From a virus: a DNA stretch of 29,376 nucleotides. Below are positions 15,057 to 21,586 of the stretch, piece after piece. Position 1 is the first letter of the stretch. Every line of letters starts with the position of its first letter. Made by a program: the position numbers and the translations under genes. Under the pieces are notes generated by a model. It did no database searches. It was given only the letters and a program-made list of their open reading frames with translations, and was not told where the DNA came from. Where the stretch lies: positions 1-29,376 of IMG/VR virus record IMGVR_UViG_3300020205_000899. One strand, 5' to 3'.

Positions 15057-15458
15057 TTATCTCCGCATTCGTGAAATGTCAACTGCTTCTTCATCGCTAA
15101 ACACAGGGACCGCATTGGACTTGTGCATAGTTGCGATACCTTTTACTTTGGTACCGGTGTAAACTTTAGGAGGCGGCATTGTTGCGTTGCCTGTAAAGTC
15201 GCCACGACTTTTAATGTGGCTAGTAGTGTTACGACCATTTGGAATAGATAGGCTGTATCCGGACGAGCTCAAGTTACCAGCACTCATCGCTCGCTTGCGT
15301 TTCTTTTCCTCTGCTTCAATGCCTTGGCGTTTGAGCAGGTCTTTCCAACTTTCGTCCAATTCTCTAGCCTTCCTTGCTTCTTCAGCATTTCTAAATTTGC
15401 GCTTGCCCTTCTTTTTGCCTGTAGTTGAATACATAGGCGGCAACAAGTGCATGCTCAT
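15057..15458 (-). CDS. Conserved phage protein ending in MHKSNAVPVFSDEEAVDIS
   Basis: This 133-residue protein has a basic, Lys/Arg-rich N-terminal half (KKKGKRKFRNAEEARKAREL; EAEEKKRKRAM) and a conserved C-terminal part with GIATMHKSNAVPVFSDEEA and DISRMRR. The C-terminal motif is recalled from small proteins of many phages infecting marine and freshwater bacteria; no function is known. The basic helix and short motifs suggest nucleic-acid or protein binding. It lies directly before the gene at 14513-15055. Confidence 0.75.
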   Translation of the reverse strand: MSMHLLPPMYSTTGKKKGKRKFRNAEEARKARELDESWKDLLKRQGIEAEEKKRKRAMSAGNLSSSGYSLSIPNGRNTTSHIKSRGDFTGNATMPPPKVYTGTKVKGIATMHKSNAVPVFSDEEAVDISRMRR

Positions 15459-15460
15459 AA

Positions 15461-15793
15461 TTAGGCTGTTTCAAGTTCGGGTTGAGTTTGTGTTTGAGCT
15501 ACCTGTGTCTGTGCTACAGGTTCAAACGTTTTTTGGACTTTGCGCGGAATACCAGTAAATCGCAAAATTGTACCAGTAGATTCAATTTTAAGGCTACCGG
15601 CAACTACCCAAATTTGGTGGCCACTAGCATCAATGCCAGCTAACTTTCGTACTACACCATTTACTAGTCCAGTAGAAGTATCTTTGCCACGATTCCAGTG
15701 GTAAGTTGTACCTTTATTAATCCAAGTCTGTTCGTCTCCAGATTGGGTTTTACAAAAGGCTTTAAGTTGTGTAAGTGTGTGATCTGCGTTCAT
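15461..15793 (-). CDS. Hypothetical protein, first gene of the clpX operon
   Basis: The protein is 110 residues from the ATG at 15793, preferred because AGGAGA precedes it and because the longer frame would run across the promoter. It has a helical start (HTLTQLKAFCKTQSGDEQTW), a beta-rich centre (TYHWNRGKDTSTGLVNGVVR; GHQIWVVAGSLKIESTGTIL) and a Gln/Thr repeat tail (AQTQVAQTQTQPELETA). Not recognised. A sigma70 promoter sits 23-51 bases upstream, so this gene likely leads the unit that reaches clpX and bS21. Confidence 0.7.
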   Translation of the reverse strand: MNADHTLTQLKAFCKTQSGDEQTWINKGTTYHWNRGKDTSTGLVNGVVRKLAGIDASGHQIWVVAGSLKIESTGTILRFTGIPRKVQKTFEPVAQTQVAQTQTQPELETA

Positions 15794-15815
15794 TATGAAT
15801 CTCCTATGTGTTACT

Positions 15816-15844
15816 AGTATACAGTAAAACGGGTAGGAGGTCAA
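15816..15844 (-). promoter_or_regulatory. Sigma70 promoter for the 15793-11210 operon
   Basis: Minus-strand TTGACC (15839-15844), a 17-nt spacer and TATACT (15816-15821). The -35 box overlaps the stop of the methyltransferase gene upstream. It should drive the operon that ends with clpX and bS21. Confidence 0.75.
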
Positions 15845-16539
15845 GTACTGATTTTACCAAATTTAAAAATATAAGTTGTTAAACCGCCATTTCTACTATT
15901 GAATAGTGCTCTAATATTGGATTGAGACGGATACGCATCAACTAGAGTTAATTCTTTGAAATAGTTTTTAACCTGTTGGACAGTAAAAGATGTTTCAAAA
16001 GGATTTAATTCTTGATCTTTATAAAGTATATCATTTAAGTAATCAATTTTAAAAAACTTTTTTAAGATCTTTCCATATGGATTATATACACCAAGGATTA
16101 AAGTTCCGCCCGGATTGATAAGTTTGCTCAGATATTTTATAGCAGTTTCATATTCTGGAATATGATGTAATACTCCCTGACATATAACTAGATCGTATTT
16201 CGATTTATGCTGTACCCCAAATTCTAAAAAATTAGCTTTGTGATATTTGATATTGTTGATGTTATTATGTACGGCAAATTTTTCTGCGAATATTATCGAT
16301 TCGGCAAAGTCACACGCTGTAAAATTAATATTTGGATTTTTCATAGCAAACAAGTTTGATATGACTCCGGTGCCGCACCCAACGTCAATGACAGTTTTTA
16401 CATCGGACGTAATATAATTATCAATTATTTTTAGATACGGGTTTTGAACATCGGGAATGTGATAGTGAAGATCTTCTAAAGTATAAGGTCCCGGAAATTG
16501 ATTAACATCATAAAAAGTTTTTACAGAATTGTCTATCAT
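15841..16539 (-). CDS. Class I SAM-dependent methyltransferase
   Basis: This 232-residue protein has motif I VIDVGCGTGVISNLFA (about 50-65), an acidic post-I residue in ACDFAE, motif II/III QGVLHHIPEYETAIKYLSKL and PGGTLILGVYNP, the usual methyltransferase_11-type layout. The substrate is unknown: the set of motifs fits small molecules, lipids, sugars or proteins rather than DNA, since no (D/N/S)PPY is present. Its coding sequence looks more AT-rich (many AAA, ATT, TTA codons) than its neighbours by eye, which may mean later acquisition. It overlaps iscU by 4 nt. Confidence 0.85.
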   Translation of the reverse strand: MIDNSVKTFYDVNQFPGPYTLEDLHYHIPDVQNPYLKIIDNYITSDVKTVIDVGCGTGVISNLFAMKNPNINFTACDFAESIIFAEKFAVHNNINNIKYHKANFLEFGVQHKSKYDLVICQGVLHHIPEYETAIKYLSKLINPGGTLILGVYNPYGKILKKFFKIDYLNDILYKDQELNPFETSFTVQQVKNYFKELTLVDAYPSQSNIRALFNSRNGGLTTYIFKFGKIST

Positions 16540-16922
16540 TTTGTATGATGTCGTTTACGGTAATCTTCTATGGCGGCTTTGATCGCATCTTCGGCTAGAA
16601 TTGAACAATGGATCTTAACTGGAGGAAGAGCTAGTTCTTCTGCGATTTGGGAGTTTTTAAGGTTAACAGCATCATCAATATGCATACCCTTAACCCATTC
16701 TGTAACCAACGACGAACTGGCGATTGCTGAACCGCATCCATATGTCTTGAAACGAGCATCTCTAATAATACCATCTTCATCTACCTTTATCTGTAATTTC
16801 ATTACATCGCCACAAGCTGGTGCTCCCACCATACCTGTGCCAATACCTTCCTCGTCTTTGGCAAAGCTACCAACATTACGTGGATTTTCGTAATGATCAA
16901 TGACCTTTTCTGAGTAGGCCAT
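16536..16922 (-). CDS. iscU: IscU-like Fe-S cluster scaffold protein
   Basis: This 128-residue protein matches IscU along its full length. The cluster ligands are at the same numbers as in E. coli IscU: Cys37 and Asp39 in GAPACGDV, Cys63 in YGCGSAIASSS, and His105/Cys106 in VKIHCS. The LPPVK site (99-103), bound by the HscA chaperone in bacteria, is also kept. IscU accepts sulfur and iron and builds [2Fe-2S] clusters for transfer to apo-proteins. No cysteine desulfurase, IscA or ferredoxin is seen nearby, so it would depend on host partners. It lies in an operon of small genes behind a T4-late-type promoter. Assignment is firm; the benefit to the phage is unknown. Confidence 0.95.
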   Translation of the reverse strand: MAYSEKVIDHYENPRNVGSFAKDEEGIGTGMVGAPACGDVMKLQIKVDEDGIIRDARFKTYGCGSAIASSSLVTEWVKGMHIDDAVNLKNSQIAEELALPPVKIHCSILAEDAIKAAIEDYRKRHHTK

Positions 16923-17089
16923 TATTGTTTCTCCACTTCAACAATAACATCGCTTGCTACTAATTGCTGTACAACTTCTTCAATCGTATCAGGTAGTTCG
17001 TCGAACCCAGTATTATCAACTGTGTCTCCGCGGTCCCGAACCAGTCGACTTAATTTAACTACAAATAATGTTTCTTCAATTTTTGCCAT
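16922..17089 (-). CDS. 55-residue acidic protein next to iscU
   Basis: The start at 17089 (MAKIEETLFVVKLSRLVRD) is chosen because AAGGAGG lies five bases before it; the longer frame would put that RBS inside the coding sequence. The sequence is strand-helix-like, ending in VVQQLVASDVIVEVEKQ. The stop overlaps the iscU ATG by one base. Not recognised. Its place before iscU suggests co-expression, nothing more. Confidence 0.7.
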   Translation of the reverse strand: MAKIEETLFVVKLSRLVRDRGDTVDNTGFDELPDTIEEVVQQLVASDVIVEVEKQ

Positions 17090-17090
17090 A

Positions 17091-17267
17091 TCATCCTCCT
17101 TGATCACTATCTTTTACCATATGCTCTTCAAATCGATCAAACTCTTCTTTTGTATCAACTTGTTCTTCAATTTTTTCAGTTTTCTTCTTACCAAAGATCG
17201 CATCATAGTTGTTAGCAAATTGATCTTGGCTAACACTATACGGACGCGGTCTACTACCTTTACTCAT
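17091..17267 (-). CDS. 58-residue conserved phage protein (RPRPYSVSQDQFANNYDAIFG)
   Basis: The product starts MSKGSRPRPYSVSQDQFANN and continues YDAIFGKKKTEKIEE. The R-P-R-P ... F-x-N-x-(Y/W)-D-x-I-F-G pattern is recalled from very small proteins of many tailed phages. The rest is charged and helix-prone, ending DSDQGG; these last codons carry the RBS of the following gene. RBS AAAGGAA precedes the ATG. Function is unknown. Confidence 0.78.
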   Translation of the reverse strand: MSKGSRPRPYSVSQDQFANNYDAIFGKKKTEKIEEQVDTKEEFDRFEEHMVKDSDQGG

Positions 17268-17276
17268 ATTATTCCT

Positions 17277-17435
17277 TTACCAATGTCTTATAACACCTGC
17301 TACAATAAACGCATTTGTTATAATGTAAAATAAAATTATAGCTGTTCTAATGATAGCGATCTTATCTGCTTCATTATCATCATTACCAGCTTTTTCCCCT
17401 ACGGCCTTGGCCCATAGTCTCCAAAACTCTTTCAT
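17277..17435 (-). CDS. 52-residue conserved phage membrane protein (MKEFWRLWAKAxGEKA)
   Basis: The product has an amphipathic start MKEFWRLWAKAVGEKAGNDD, then a charged turn and one hydrophobic segment (IAIIRTAIILFYIITNAFIV), ending VIRHW. This small membrane protein pattern is recalled from many T4-like and related phages; its function is not known. The ATG overlaps the stop of the gene upstream by 4 nt. Confidence 0.8.
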   Translation of the reverse strand: MKEFWRLWAKAVGEKAGNDDNEADKIAIIRTAIILFYIITNAFIVAGVIRHW

Positions 17436-17575
17436 TTATCAACTTCTATAACTTTCTTATATTCGATACCATACTGCTTATAAAGCCACGCTATAAAAGC
17501 TTCTAGTTCTTTAGTTGGATATGGATATGCCTTATGGGCAATTGATAATTTTTCTAACCAATCCTTATCGTTCAT
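17432..17575 (-). CDS. 47-residue hypothetical protein
   Basis: The product starts MNDKDWLEKLSIAHKAYPYP and ends YKKVIEVDK: a short, mostly helical protein with many Tyr, Lys and Trp residues. It has a GAGGG RBS and is the first gene after a TATAAATA element. Its stop overlaps the next ATG by 4 nt. Not recognised. Confidence 0.68.
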   Translation of the reverse strand: MNDKDWLEKLSIAHKAYPYPTKELEAFIAWLYKQYGIEYKKVIEVDK

Positions 17576-17591
17576 AACACCCTCTTTTAAA

Positions 17592-17599
17592 TATTTATA
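17592..17599 (-). promoter_or_regulatory. T4-type late promoter (TATAAATA)
   Basis: The exact T4 late-promoter octamer TATAAATA lies on the minus strand 17 bases before the ATG at 17575 and just downstream of the terminator of the outer-membrane protein gene. In T4 this element is used by the phage late sigma factor gp55. It implies late expression of the small genes and iscU. No -35 box is needed or seen. Confidence 0.6.
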
Positions 17600-17614
17600 G
17601 GTAATACTAGTTAC

Positions 17615-17646
17615 CGTAAAAAAAGGCTACCGAAGTAGCCTTTGGT
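17615..17646 (-). terminator. Intrinsic terminator after the outer-membrane protein gene
   Basis: On the minus strand AAAGGCTAC, a TTCG loop and GTAGCCTTT form a perfect 9-bp hairpin (17622-17643) followed by a run of T. It ends the transcript of the gene at 17661-18371. Confidence 0.9.
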
Positions 17647-17660
17647 TTTATCTAGTTAGA

Positions 17661-18371
17661 TTAGAATGCTTTTGATACAGATACTACGAAAGTGTCTCTG
17701 TAAAGACGCTGTGCGTTAACTGTATTGGCAGAATCAAATCCGCTTCCTTTGTTACTATTGGTGTAGTACTTACCAGCAATGTCCCAACCTTGTAGATTGT
17801 AAACAGCACCAACGTTCCAATCGGTATAGTTTAAAGAAGAACTGTTAGAAATGTCAGTACGACCAACGTGTGCTACAGCGGTTAAATTCTTAACCAATGG
17901 TTGAGCAAGGTCAACTTGGTAATAATTAGAATTCTTACTGTTAGCAATACCAAAGTAGTTACCTAATGACTGACTTGCCTTGGCAGAGATCGGTCCTTTG
18001 CTTACACCAACGTAGACTTCGTTTGTATCGAAATCAGTTGAAGTACCGTTAGTGGCACGTGGGTAGAAATAGTTCATTGAACCTACATCAACTGTAAATC
18101 CAAGAAAGTCCTTCTTAAATCCTGCGTACAAATCGCTTTCTAGTCCTGCGCCGTTGCTATACACTAAAGAGCTAACTGAACTGTTCCAGTTACCGGCATA
18201 GAAGCCGCTCTTATGAGTAAAGTCAACGCCACCTTGAACAGCTGGAGCATTTTGAGTTTGGCTTACACCACGGAAACGATAGTCTGAAGTTAGACCAAGA
18301 TTGCCAGTGATTTCCGCTTGGGCTACAGAGATGCCTGCTGCCATAAGTAGTGCGAGTAATAGTTTTTTCAT
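17661..18371 (-). CDS. Outer-membrane beta-barrel protein, Gcw_chp / TIGR02001 family
   Basis: This 236-residue protein starts at the ATG at 18371 with a type I signal peptide MKKLLLALLMAAGISVAQA, cleavage expected after AQA. The mature start has GLTSDYRFRGVSQTQNAPAV and SGFYAGNW, the hallmark of the Gcw_chp (TIGR02001) family of proteobacterial outer-membrane proteins. Alternating polar/hydrophobic strands and a C-terminal Phe (FVVSVSKAF) fit a barrel assembled by BAM. It is a single-gene unit with its own sigma70 promoter and terminator. Such a gene is unexpected in a phage; it could alter the cell surface or porin content of the infected host. Family call is firm, role inferred. Confidence 0.88.
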   Translation of the reverse strand: MKKLLLALLMAAGISVAQAEITGNLGLTSDYRFRGVSQTQNAPAVQGGVDFTHKSGFYAGNWNSSVSSLVYSNGAGLESDLYAGFKKDFLGFTVDVGSMNYFYPRATNGTSTDFDTNEVYVGVSKGPISAKASQSLGNYFGIANSKNSNYYQVDLAQPLVKNLTAVAHVGRTDISNSSSLNYTDWNVGAVYNLQGWDIAGKYYTNSNKGSGFDSANTVNAQRLYRDTFVVSVSKAF

Positions 18372-18415
18372 TGTTTTAATTTCCTTTAAATGTTGATCTT
18401 TTATGATCATACACT

Positions 18416-18445
18416 ATTATATATCACTCCTGTATACAAAGTCAA
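18416..18445 (-). promoter_or_regulatory. Sigma70 promoter for the outer-membrane protein gene
   Basis: Minus-strand TTGACT (18440-18445), an 18-nt spacer and TATAAT (18416-18421). It lies 45-75 bases before the ATG at 18371, between that gene and the terminator upstream. Confidence 0.8.
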
Positions 18446-18467
18446 CTAAAACTGGCACTAACTGCAA

Positions 18468-18499
18468 TAAAAAAAGTCCACAGACTTAACTGTGGACTT
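18468..18499 (-). terminator. Intrinsic terminator downstream of the exported Ala/Lys/Pro-rich gene
   Basis: Minus-strand AAGTCCACAG, a 6-nt loop and CTGTGGACTT make a perfect 10-bp hairpin (18474-18499) followed by a T-run. The stop codon of the orphan frame at 18486 lies in its loop. Confidence 0.9.
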
Positions 18500-18653
18500 G
18501 ATCGTACTTCTTCATTGCTAACTGTCTAGCTAACCATAATCTAAATTTTACGTAGTCCGATAAGTCATCTTCGATAACCTTACCAAACTCGCGAGCCTTT
18601 AGATTACGACCAAATGTGATATCATCATTAACAATGAGATCACTATCTTCTAG
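18486..18653 (-). CDS. Orphan conserved-looking reading frame with no normal start codon
   Basis: After the stop of the Ala/Lys/Pro-rich gene another frame continues for 55 codons: LEDSDLIVNDDITFGRNLKA and later DDLSDYVKFRLWLARQLAMK, ending QVHS and TAA. The composition and the (D)xxDYVKxRLWLARQLAMKKY stretch look like a real phage protein rather than noise. Yet no ATG, GTG or TTG in this frame follows the upstream stop; the first possible weak start is ATT at 18635. The frame is reached from the upstream gene by a +1 shift. It may be a frameshift product, a gene with an ATT start, a decayed gene, or the result of a sequencing error. Confidence is moderate that it is coding, low for any exact start. 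Confidence 0.45.
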   Translation of the reverse strand, partial: LEDSDLIVNDDITFGRNLKAREFGKVIEDDLSDYVKFRLWLARQLAMKKYDQVHS

Positions 18654-18660
18654 GTTGAGT

Positions 18661-18885
18661 TTACTTAGCGGCTGGCGTAGCGGCTTTTGCGTCTGCTTTA
18701 GCTGGCTCTTTCTTAGCAGGTTCGCTTTTAGTAGGCTTCTTTTCGTCCTTCTTAACTTCTGCCTTAGCTGGAGCACTTGCTGCAACAGCAGGAGCGGCTG
18801 GTTTGGCTTCTTCTTTCTTAGCTGGTTCGGCGGCGAATACAGTTGCGGCAGACAATGCTACTAGAGTTGCGATAATTTTGTTCAT
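18661..18885 (-). CDS. Exported Ala/Lys/Pro-rich protein
   Basis: This 74-residue protein has a signal peptide MNKIIATLVALSAATVFA with likely cleavage before AEPAKK. The mature part is almost only Ala, Lys, Pro and Glu with repeated AKKE/PAK units (EPAKKEEAKPAAPAV; KKEPAKADAKAATPAAK), so it is probably an extended, flexible, positively and negatively charged chain in the periplasm. A hairpin (TGTAGGG with CCCTACA) lies in its 5' leader. Such low-complexity tails occur in cell-wall-binding or linker proteins; no binding domain is present here. A second frame follows directly after the stop. Confidence 0.65.
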   Translation of the reverse strand: MNKIIATLVALSAATVFAAEPAKKEEAKPAAPAVAASAPAKAEVKKDEKKPTKSEPAKKEPAKADAKAATPAAK

Positions 18886-18971
18886 TCTAATTCCTTTTAG
18901 GTTATGTAGGGATTTCTACCCCTACATATATATAACGCCTTAGCTCACAAGCCCGTTGACAAGAATCTTAC

Positions 18972-20063
18972 TTAAAAAGCATCAAAGTACGAGTAGCTTT
19001 GTTCTTTAACCTTGCTCAACACTAGTTGTACACCCCGGGCGTTGGCAAATACAAATTTACCAGTTTGACTATCAATTTTCTTGATATCGCTCGGATCGAA
19101 TCTGATAGCATCCCATTCCCAGTTAAAGTCGCCGTCCTCGTCTTTTTCGTCATCATACTCTTTGACGAGAACTTTTACTTGACTCTGAAGAGGATTGCCT
19201 TTCCATTCAAGGGTCTCCATATCTTCTGTCTTAACTTCCTCACCATTCTTGATAAGTTTCATGCTAAACTTATTACCAGAATCAAATTCTGGCTTGACGT
19301 TCAACATACGCAGAGCATCTTCGGGGCCTTCGTTGTAGCGGTTCATTTCTTCAACAGTGGCTTTCAACATGTCAAAGTTGAACTGAGCAAACAAACTGGC
19401 AATCTGGCACAGTTTTTCAGTATGCTTTTGAAGACTCTTCTTCAAGTTATCATTACAGTATTCTGTAATGAAATTAGCATCCAGACCTTTATAGTCCAGC
19501 ATGTAGAACAAACGACCTGGACGGTTTCGCATGTTCTGGTTAATACGCCATTTGTCGTTACAAGTAAGTACAAACAACTTCTTGCTTGGGAACACACCAT
19601 CAAGCAAGGTCAGTGCCTTTTCTTGATCTTCCTCATCGTATACTTTTTCGAACTCGTCAAACAGGACCATACAAGGCTGTTCAATCATCTGCATGAAAGC
19701 ATTAAACTTGTCGCCGACCCAGGGAGCATTGATAACAATACAAGGAATGTTTGAACGATTGGCAGCTTCAATAGCTAAATTCTTAGCCAGCAGTGATTTG
19801 CCAGAACCCTTTTCACCAGCTAGCATAACGCCAGTGCTTGCGGTACGATCTATAAATGTATTCAAGATACGGTCAGTGTTCTTGTCAAGGTCGCCGTAAC
19901 GCTTGCCCTTGATTTCAAACGACTCAATATGCTCTAGGTACAGTGGGCCATCCATGGGCATCTCTTTGACCACGTAATTGCCTGCTGGCAACTTTTCGTG
20001 GAGATCCATGGCTTCTTTGGTAGAAACGCGAAATGTATTACCCGACTTCAAAAAGTATGACAT
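18972..20063 (-). CDS. AAA+ family ATPase
   Basis: This 363-residue protein has one AAA+ core: Walker A GEKGSGKS (83-90), Walker B CMVLFDEFEK (131-140), a sensor-I-like Asn in VLTCNDKW, and an arginine-finger candidate in RNRPGRLFYM. The N-terminal 60 residues and the acidic C-terminal domain (YDDEKDEDGDFNWEWDAIRF) are specific to this protein. It lacks the ClpX/FtsH/Lon landmarks and resembles the single-domain ATPases found in many large phages, with no clear role. It has its own strong promoter, built into the terminator of the NAMPT gene. Confidence 0.85.
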   Translation of the reverse strand: MSYFLKSGNTFRVSTKEAMDLHEKLPAGNYVVKEMPMDGPLYLEHIESFEIKGKRYGDLDKNTDRILNTFIDRTASTGVMLAGEKGSGKSLLAKNLAIEAANRSNIPCIVINAPWVGDKFNAFMQMIEQPCMVLFDEFEKVYDEEDQEKALTLLDGVFPSKKLFVLTCNDKWRINQNMRNRPGRLFYMLDYKGLDANFITEYCNDNLKKSLQKHTEKLCQIASLFAQFNFDMLKATVEEMNRYNEGPEDALRMLNVKPEFDSGNKFSMKLIKNGEEVKTEDMETLEWKGNPLQSQVKVLVKEYDDEKDEDGDFNWEWDAIRFDPSDIKKIDSQTGKFVFANARGVQLVLSKVKEQSYSYFDAF

Positions 20064-20099
20064 TGTATAAAACTTTCAATGTAGTGTTGATATACATTT

Positions 20100-20128
20100 A
20101 TTATAGACAAAAAACAAGGGCCTGTCAA
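20100..20128 (-). promoter_or_regulatory. Consensus sigma70 promoter inside a terminator hairpin (PeSL-like)
   Basis: Minus-strand TTGACA (20123-20128), a 17-nt spacer and TATAAT (20100-20105) are a perfect consensus. The six bases TTGACA are exactly the loop of the terminator hairpin at 20114-20137, so the same DNA ends the NAMPT transcript and starts the AAA+ gene transcript. This layout is that of the composite promoter/stem-loop elements (PeSLs) described in T4-like phages. Confidence 0.85.
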
Positions 20129-20137
20129 GACCCTTGT
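20106..20137 (-). terminator. Terminator after the NAMPT gene, loop equals a -35 box
   Basis: Minus-strand ACAAGGGTC, loop TTGACA, GGCCCTTGT (9-bp stem with one T-G pair) followed by TTTTT. Confidence 0.88.
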
Positions 20138-20142
20138 TGGAT

Positions 20143-21537
20143 TTATTTCATGCTGTTAGCACGAACTTCTTCAAAGGTATAATCCTTGTGAAGATTGCCA
20201 CTCCAGTAAACTGGAACAAGAGCATCAGTCCATCCAGTTCCTTTGTCAGTCCAACCATGCGGTTGTTCAACGCTAGTTTGGAACTCCTCTCCCGACTGCC
20301 AAAGTGTGACACGACCTTTCTTACTGGCCTTGACACGGTCAGTGATTGGATCTTTGAAAACATCAACCCATTCGCCGTTGATCAGTGCCGCACTACACTT
20401 CATGGCAAATTTTTGAGTATCGCGATCCAATTGCTGTAGCAAAGCACCGCCCATACCAAACGCAAGGTTATCGGCACTCCAGCCATTCAAGTCAACTACA
20501 ACACCCAGGATGCTACGGACGCTCAATTGGTTGATACCATCGCCCCAAAGCAATCGAACATTGTTCAACACTTTGTAGCCTTTTGCGTTAACTGTGTAGC
20601 CAAAAGTTTCACCTAGGATGTGGAACATCTTTGGCAGGACTTCAACTGGATCTCCACTATCAGGACGAATGACAACAGTAGCACCACTGTCAATAACTTG
20701 TTGTTTCAGTTCAGTGCCCCACATGCGGCAGGCTTCGTAGATGTCGTAACTGTCAGACACTACAGCCAACAATGCGCCAGGCTTGCCAAACTGTGCAACC
20801 ATGTTGCTATAGGCTTTTACTTCACCTGCTCGTCCCCAACTAGTGATTGTACTATGCTCGGCAGCGGGTATGCTGAATCCAGCCACACCAGCATTGTAAT
20901 ACTCCCTAGCGAATAACATACCAGAAATATTGTCCGTGCCCATAAAGTTAACGAGGTGCGCCGCACCACCAATGCCAGCAGACTCCATTGAACTAACACC
21001 ACGAGCGCCAAAATCGTGTAACTTAAAACCGATTGTAGTAGGATCACCTGATTTCTCCAAATAGTCTGCGATAATGTTTTTAATCATTTTGCTTTGAGTA
21101 GCCACTGTGGTAGGATACCAAATAGCACGAAGCAAGGCAGTTTCCAACCAAGTGGTCAACCAGAACGCTTTAGGATCAGTGTTTTCAATAGTTGCCAAAA
21201 CGTTTTTAACAGGAACCACTGTGCCTTCAGGTACAGCACGAATAACAATCGGAAGGTAACCTCTGTGTGCTGATAGAATGTATTCCCATCCTTCTCTGTT
21301 GAAAGGTTCGCCATGGGCTGTAAGAATTTCATCAGCAATATCAATATCGGCTTGGGTGATTGGTTCAAGTAGGTACTCCTTAATAAAGGCCTGGAGGCCA
21401 AAGAACACGGTTCGGTCATACCGTCCACCGCGTGATTCAATATAACTGTAAACACCTGTGGTGCCCAACGGATATTGTTTGAACATTGAGACTTTGTAGC
21501 TGTCTGTGTTCAGGATAAGATTTTTAGAGAGTTTCAT
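20143..21537 (-). CDS. nadV: Nicotinamide phosphoribosyltransferase (NAMPT/NadV)
   Basis: This 464-residue protein matches NAMPT, which makes NMN from nicotinamide and PRPP. Key residues by comparison with the human enzyme are present: TDSYKVSMFKQYP at the N-terminus, KLHDFGARGVSS (His174, Arg179), GTDN (Asp202), PAAEHSTITSWG with the catalytic His228, SDSYDIY, and IRPDSGDP (Arg291, Asp293). The length is close to bacterial and phage NadV. The product NMN is the substrate of the NadM-Nudix enzyme encoded just upstream, so the two form a two-step route from nicotinamide to NAD+. In phages this pair is known to rebuild NAD+ after NAD-depleting defence. The leader has a structured element shared with the NadM gene. 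Confidence 0.95.
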   Translation of the reverse strand: MKLSKNLILNTDSYKVSMFKQYPLGTTGVYSYIESRGGRYDRTVFFGLQAFIKEYLLEPITQADIDIADEILTAHGEPFNREGWEYILSAHRGYLPIVIRAVPEGTVVPVKNVLATIENTDPKAFWLTTWLETALLRAIWYPTTVATQSKMIKNIIADYLEKSGDPTTIGFKLHDFGARGVSSMESAGIGGAAHLVNFMGTDNISGMLFAREYYNAGVAGFSIPAAEHSTITSWGRAGEVKAYSNMVAQFGKPGALLAVVSDSYDIYEACRMWGTELKQQVIDSGATVVIRPDSGDPVEVLPKMFHILGETFGYTVNAKGYKVLNNVRLLWGDGINQLSVRSILGVVVDLNGWSADNLAFGMGGALLQQLDRDTQKFAMKCSAALINGEWVDVFKDPITDRVKASKKGRVTLWQSGEEFQTSVEQPHGWTDKGTGWTDALVPVYWSGNLHKDYTFEEVRANSMK

Positions 21538-21538
21538 T

Positions 21539-21586
21539 TTAAAAGTTCCTTTTAAGTAAATCAGCCTTTGCGTCTATCGCTTAGGC
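21539..21586 (-). promoter_or_regulatory. Structured leader of the NAMPT gene (candidate cis-regulatory RNA, copy 2)
   Basis: On the minus strand, nested stems GCC/GGC and GCG/CGC with an AUAGA loop and A-rich internal loop (21564-21586) are followed by a second hairpin UUAAAAG-GAA-CUUUUAA (21539-21555). The second hairpin holds the AAAGGA ribosome-binding site just before the ATG. The same two-part arrangement with compensatory base changes precedes the NadM-Nudix gene. The first stem overlaps the NadM stop codon. It could act by hiding or exposing the RBS; the ligand, if any, is unknown. Confidence 0.55.

Noticed and set aside
15060-15088. TTGACA-17-TAATAT on the minus strand
   Set aside because: It lies inside the end of one gene and its transcript would begin at or after the start codon of the next, so it is unlikely to be used for that gene.
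19026-19754. A 242-codon plus-strand open frame over the AAA+ gene
   Set aside because: It is antisense to a clear ATPase with Walker motifs, has no RBS or recognisable domain, and its codons are the complement of the real frame.
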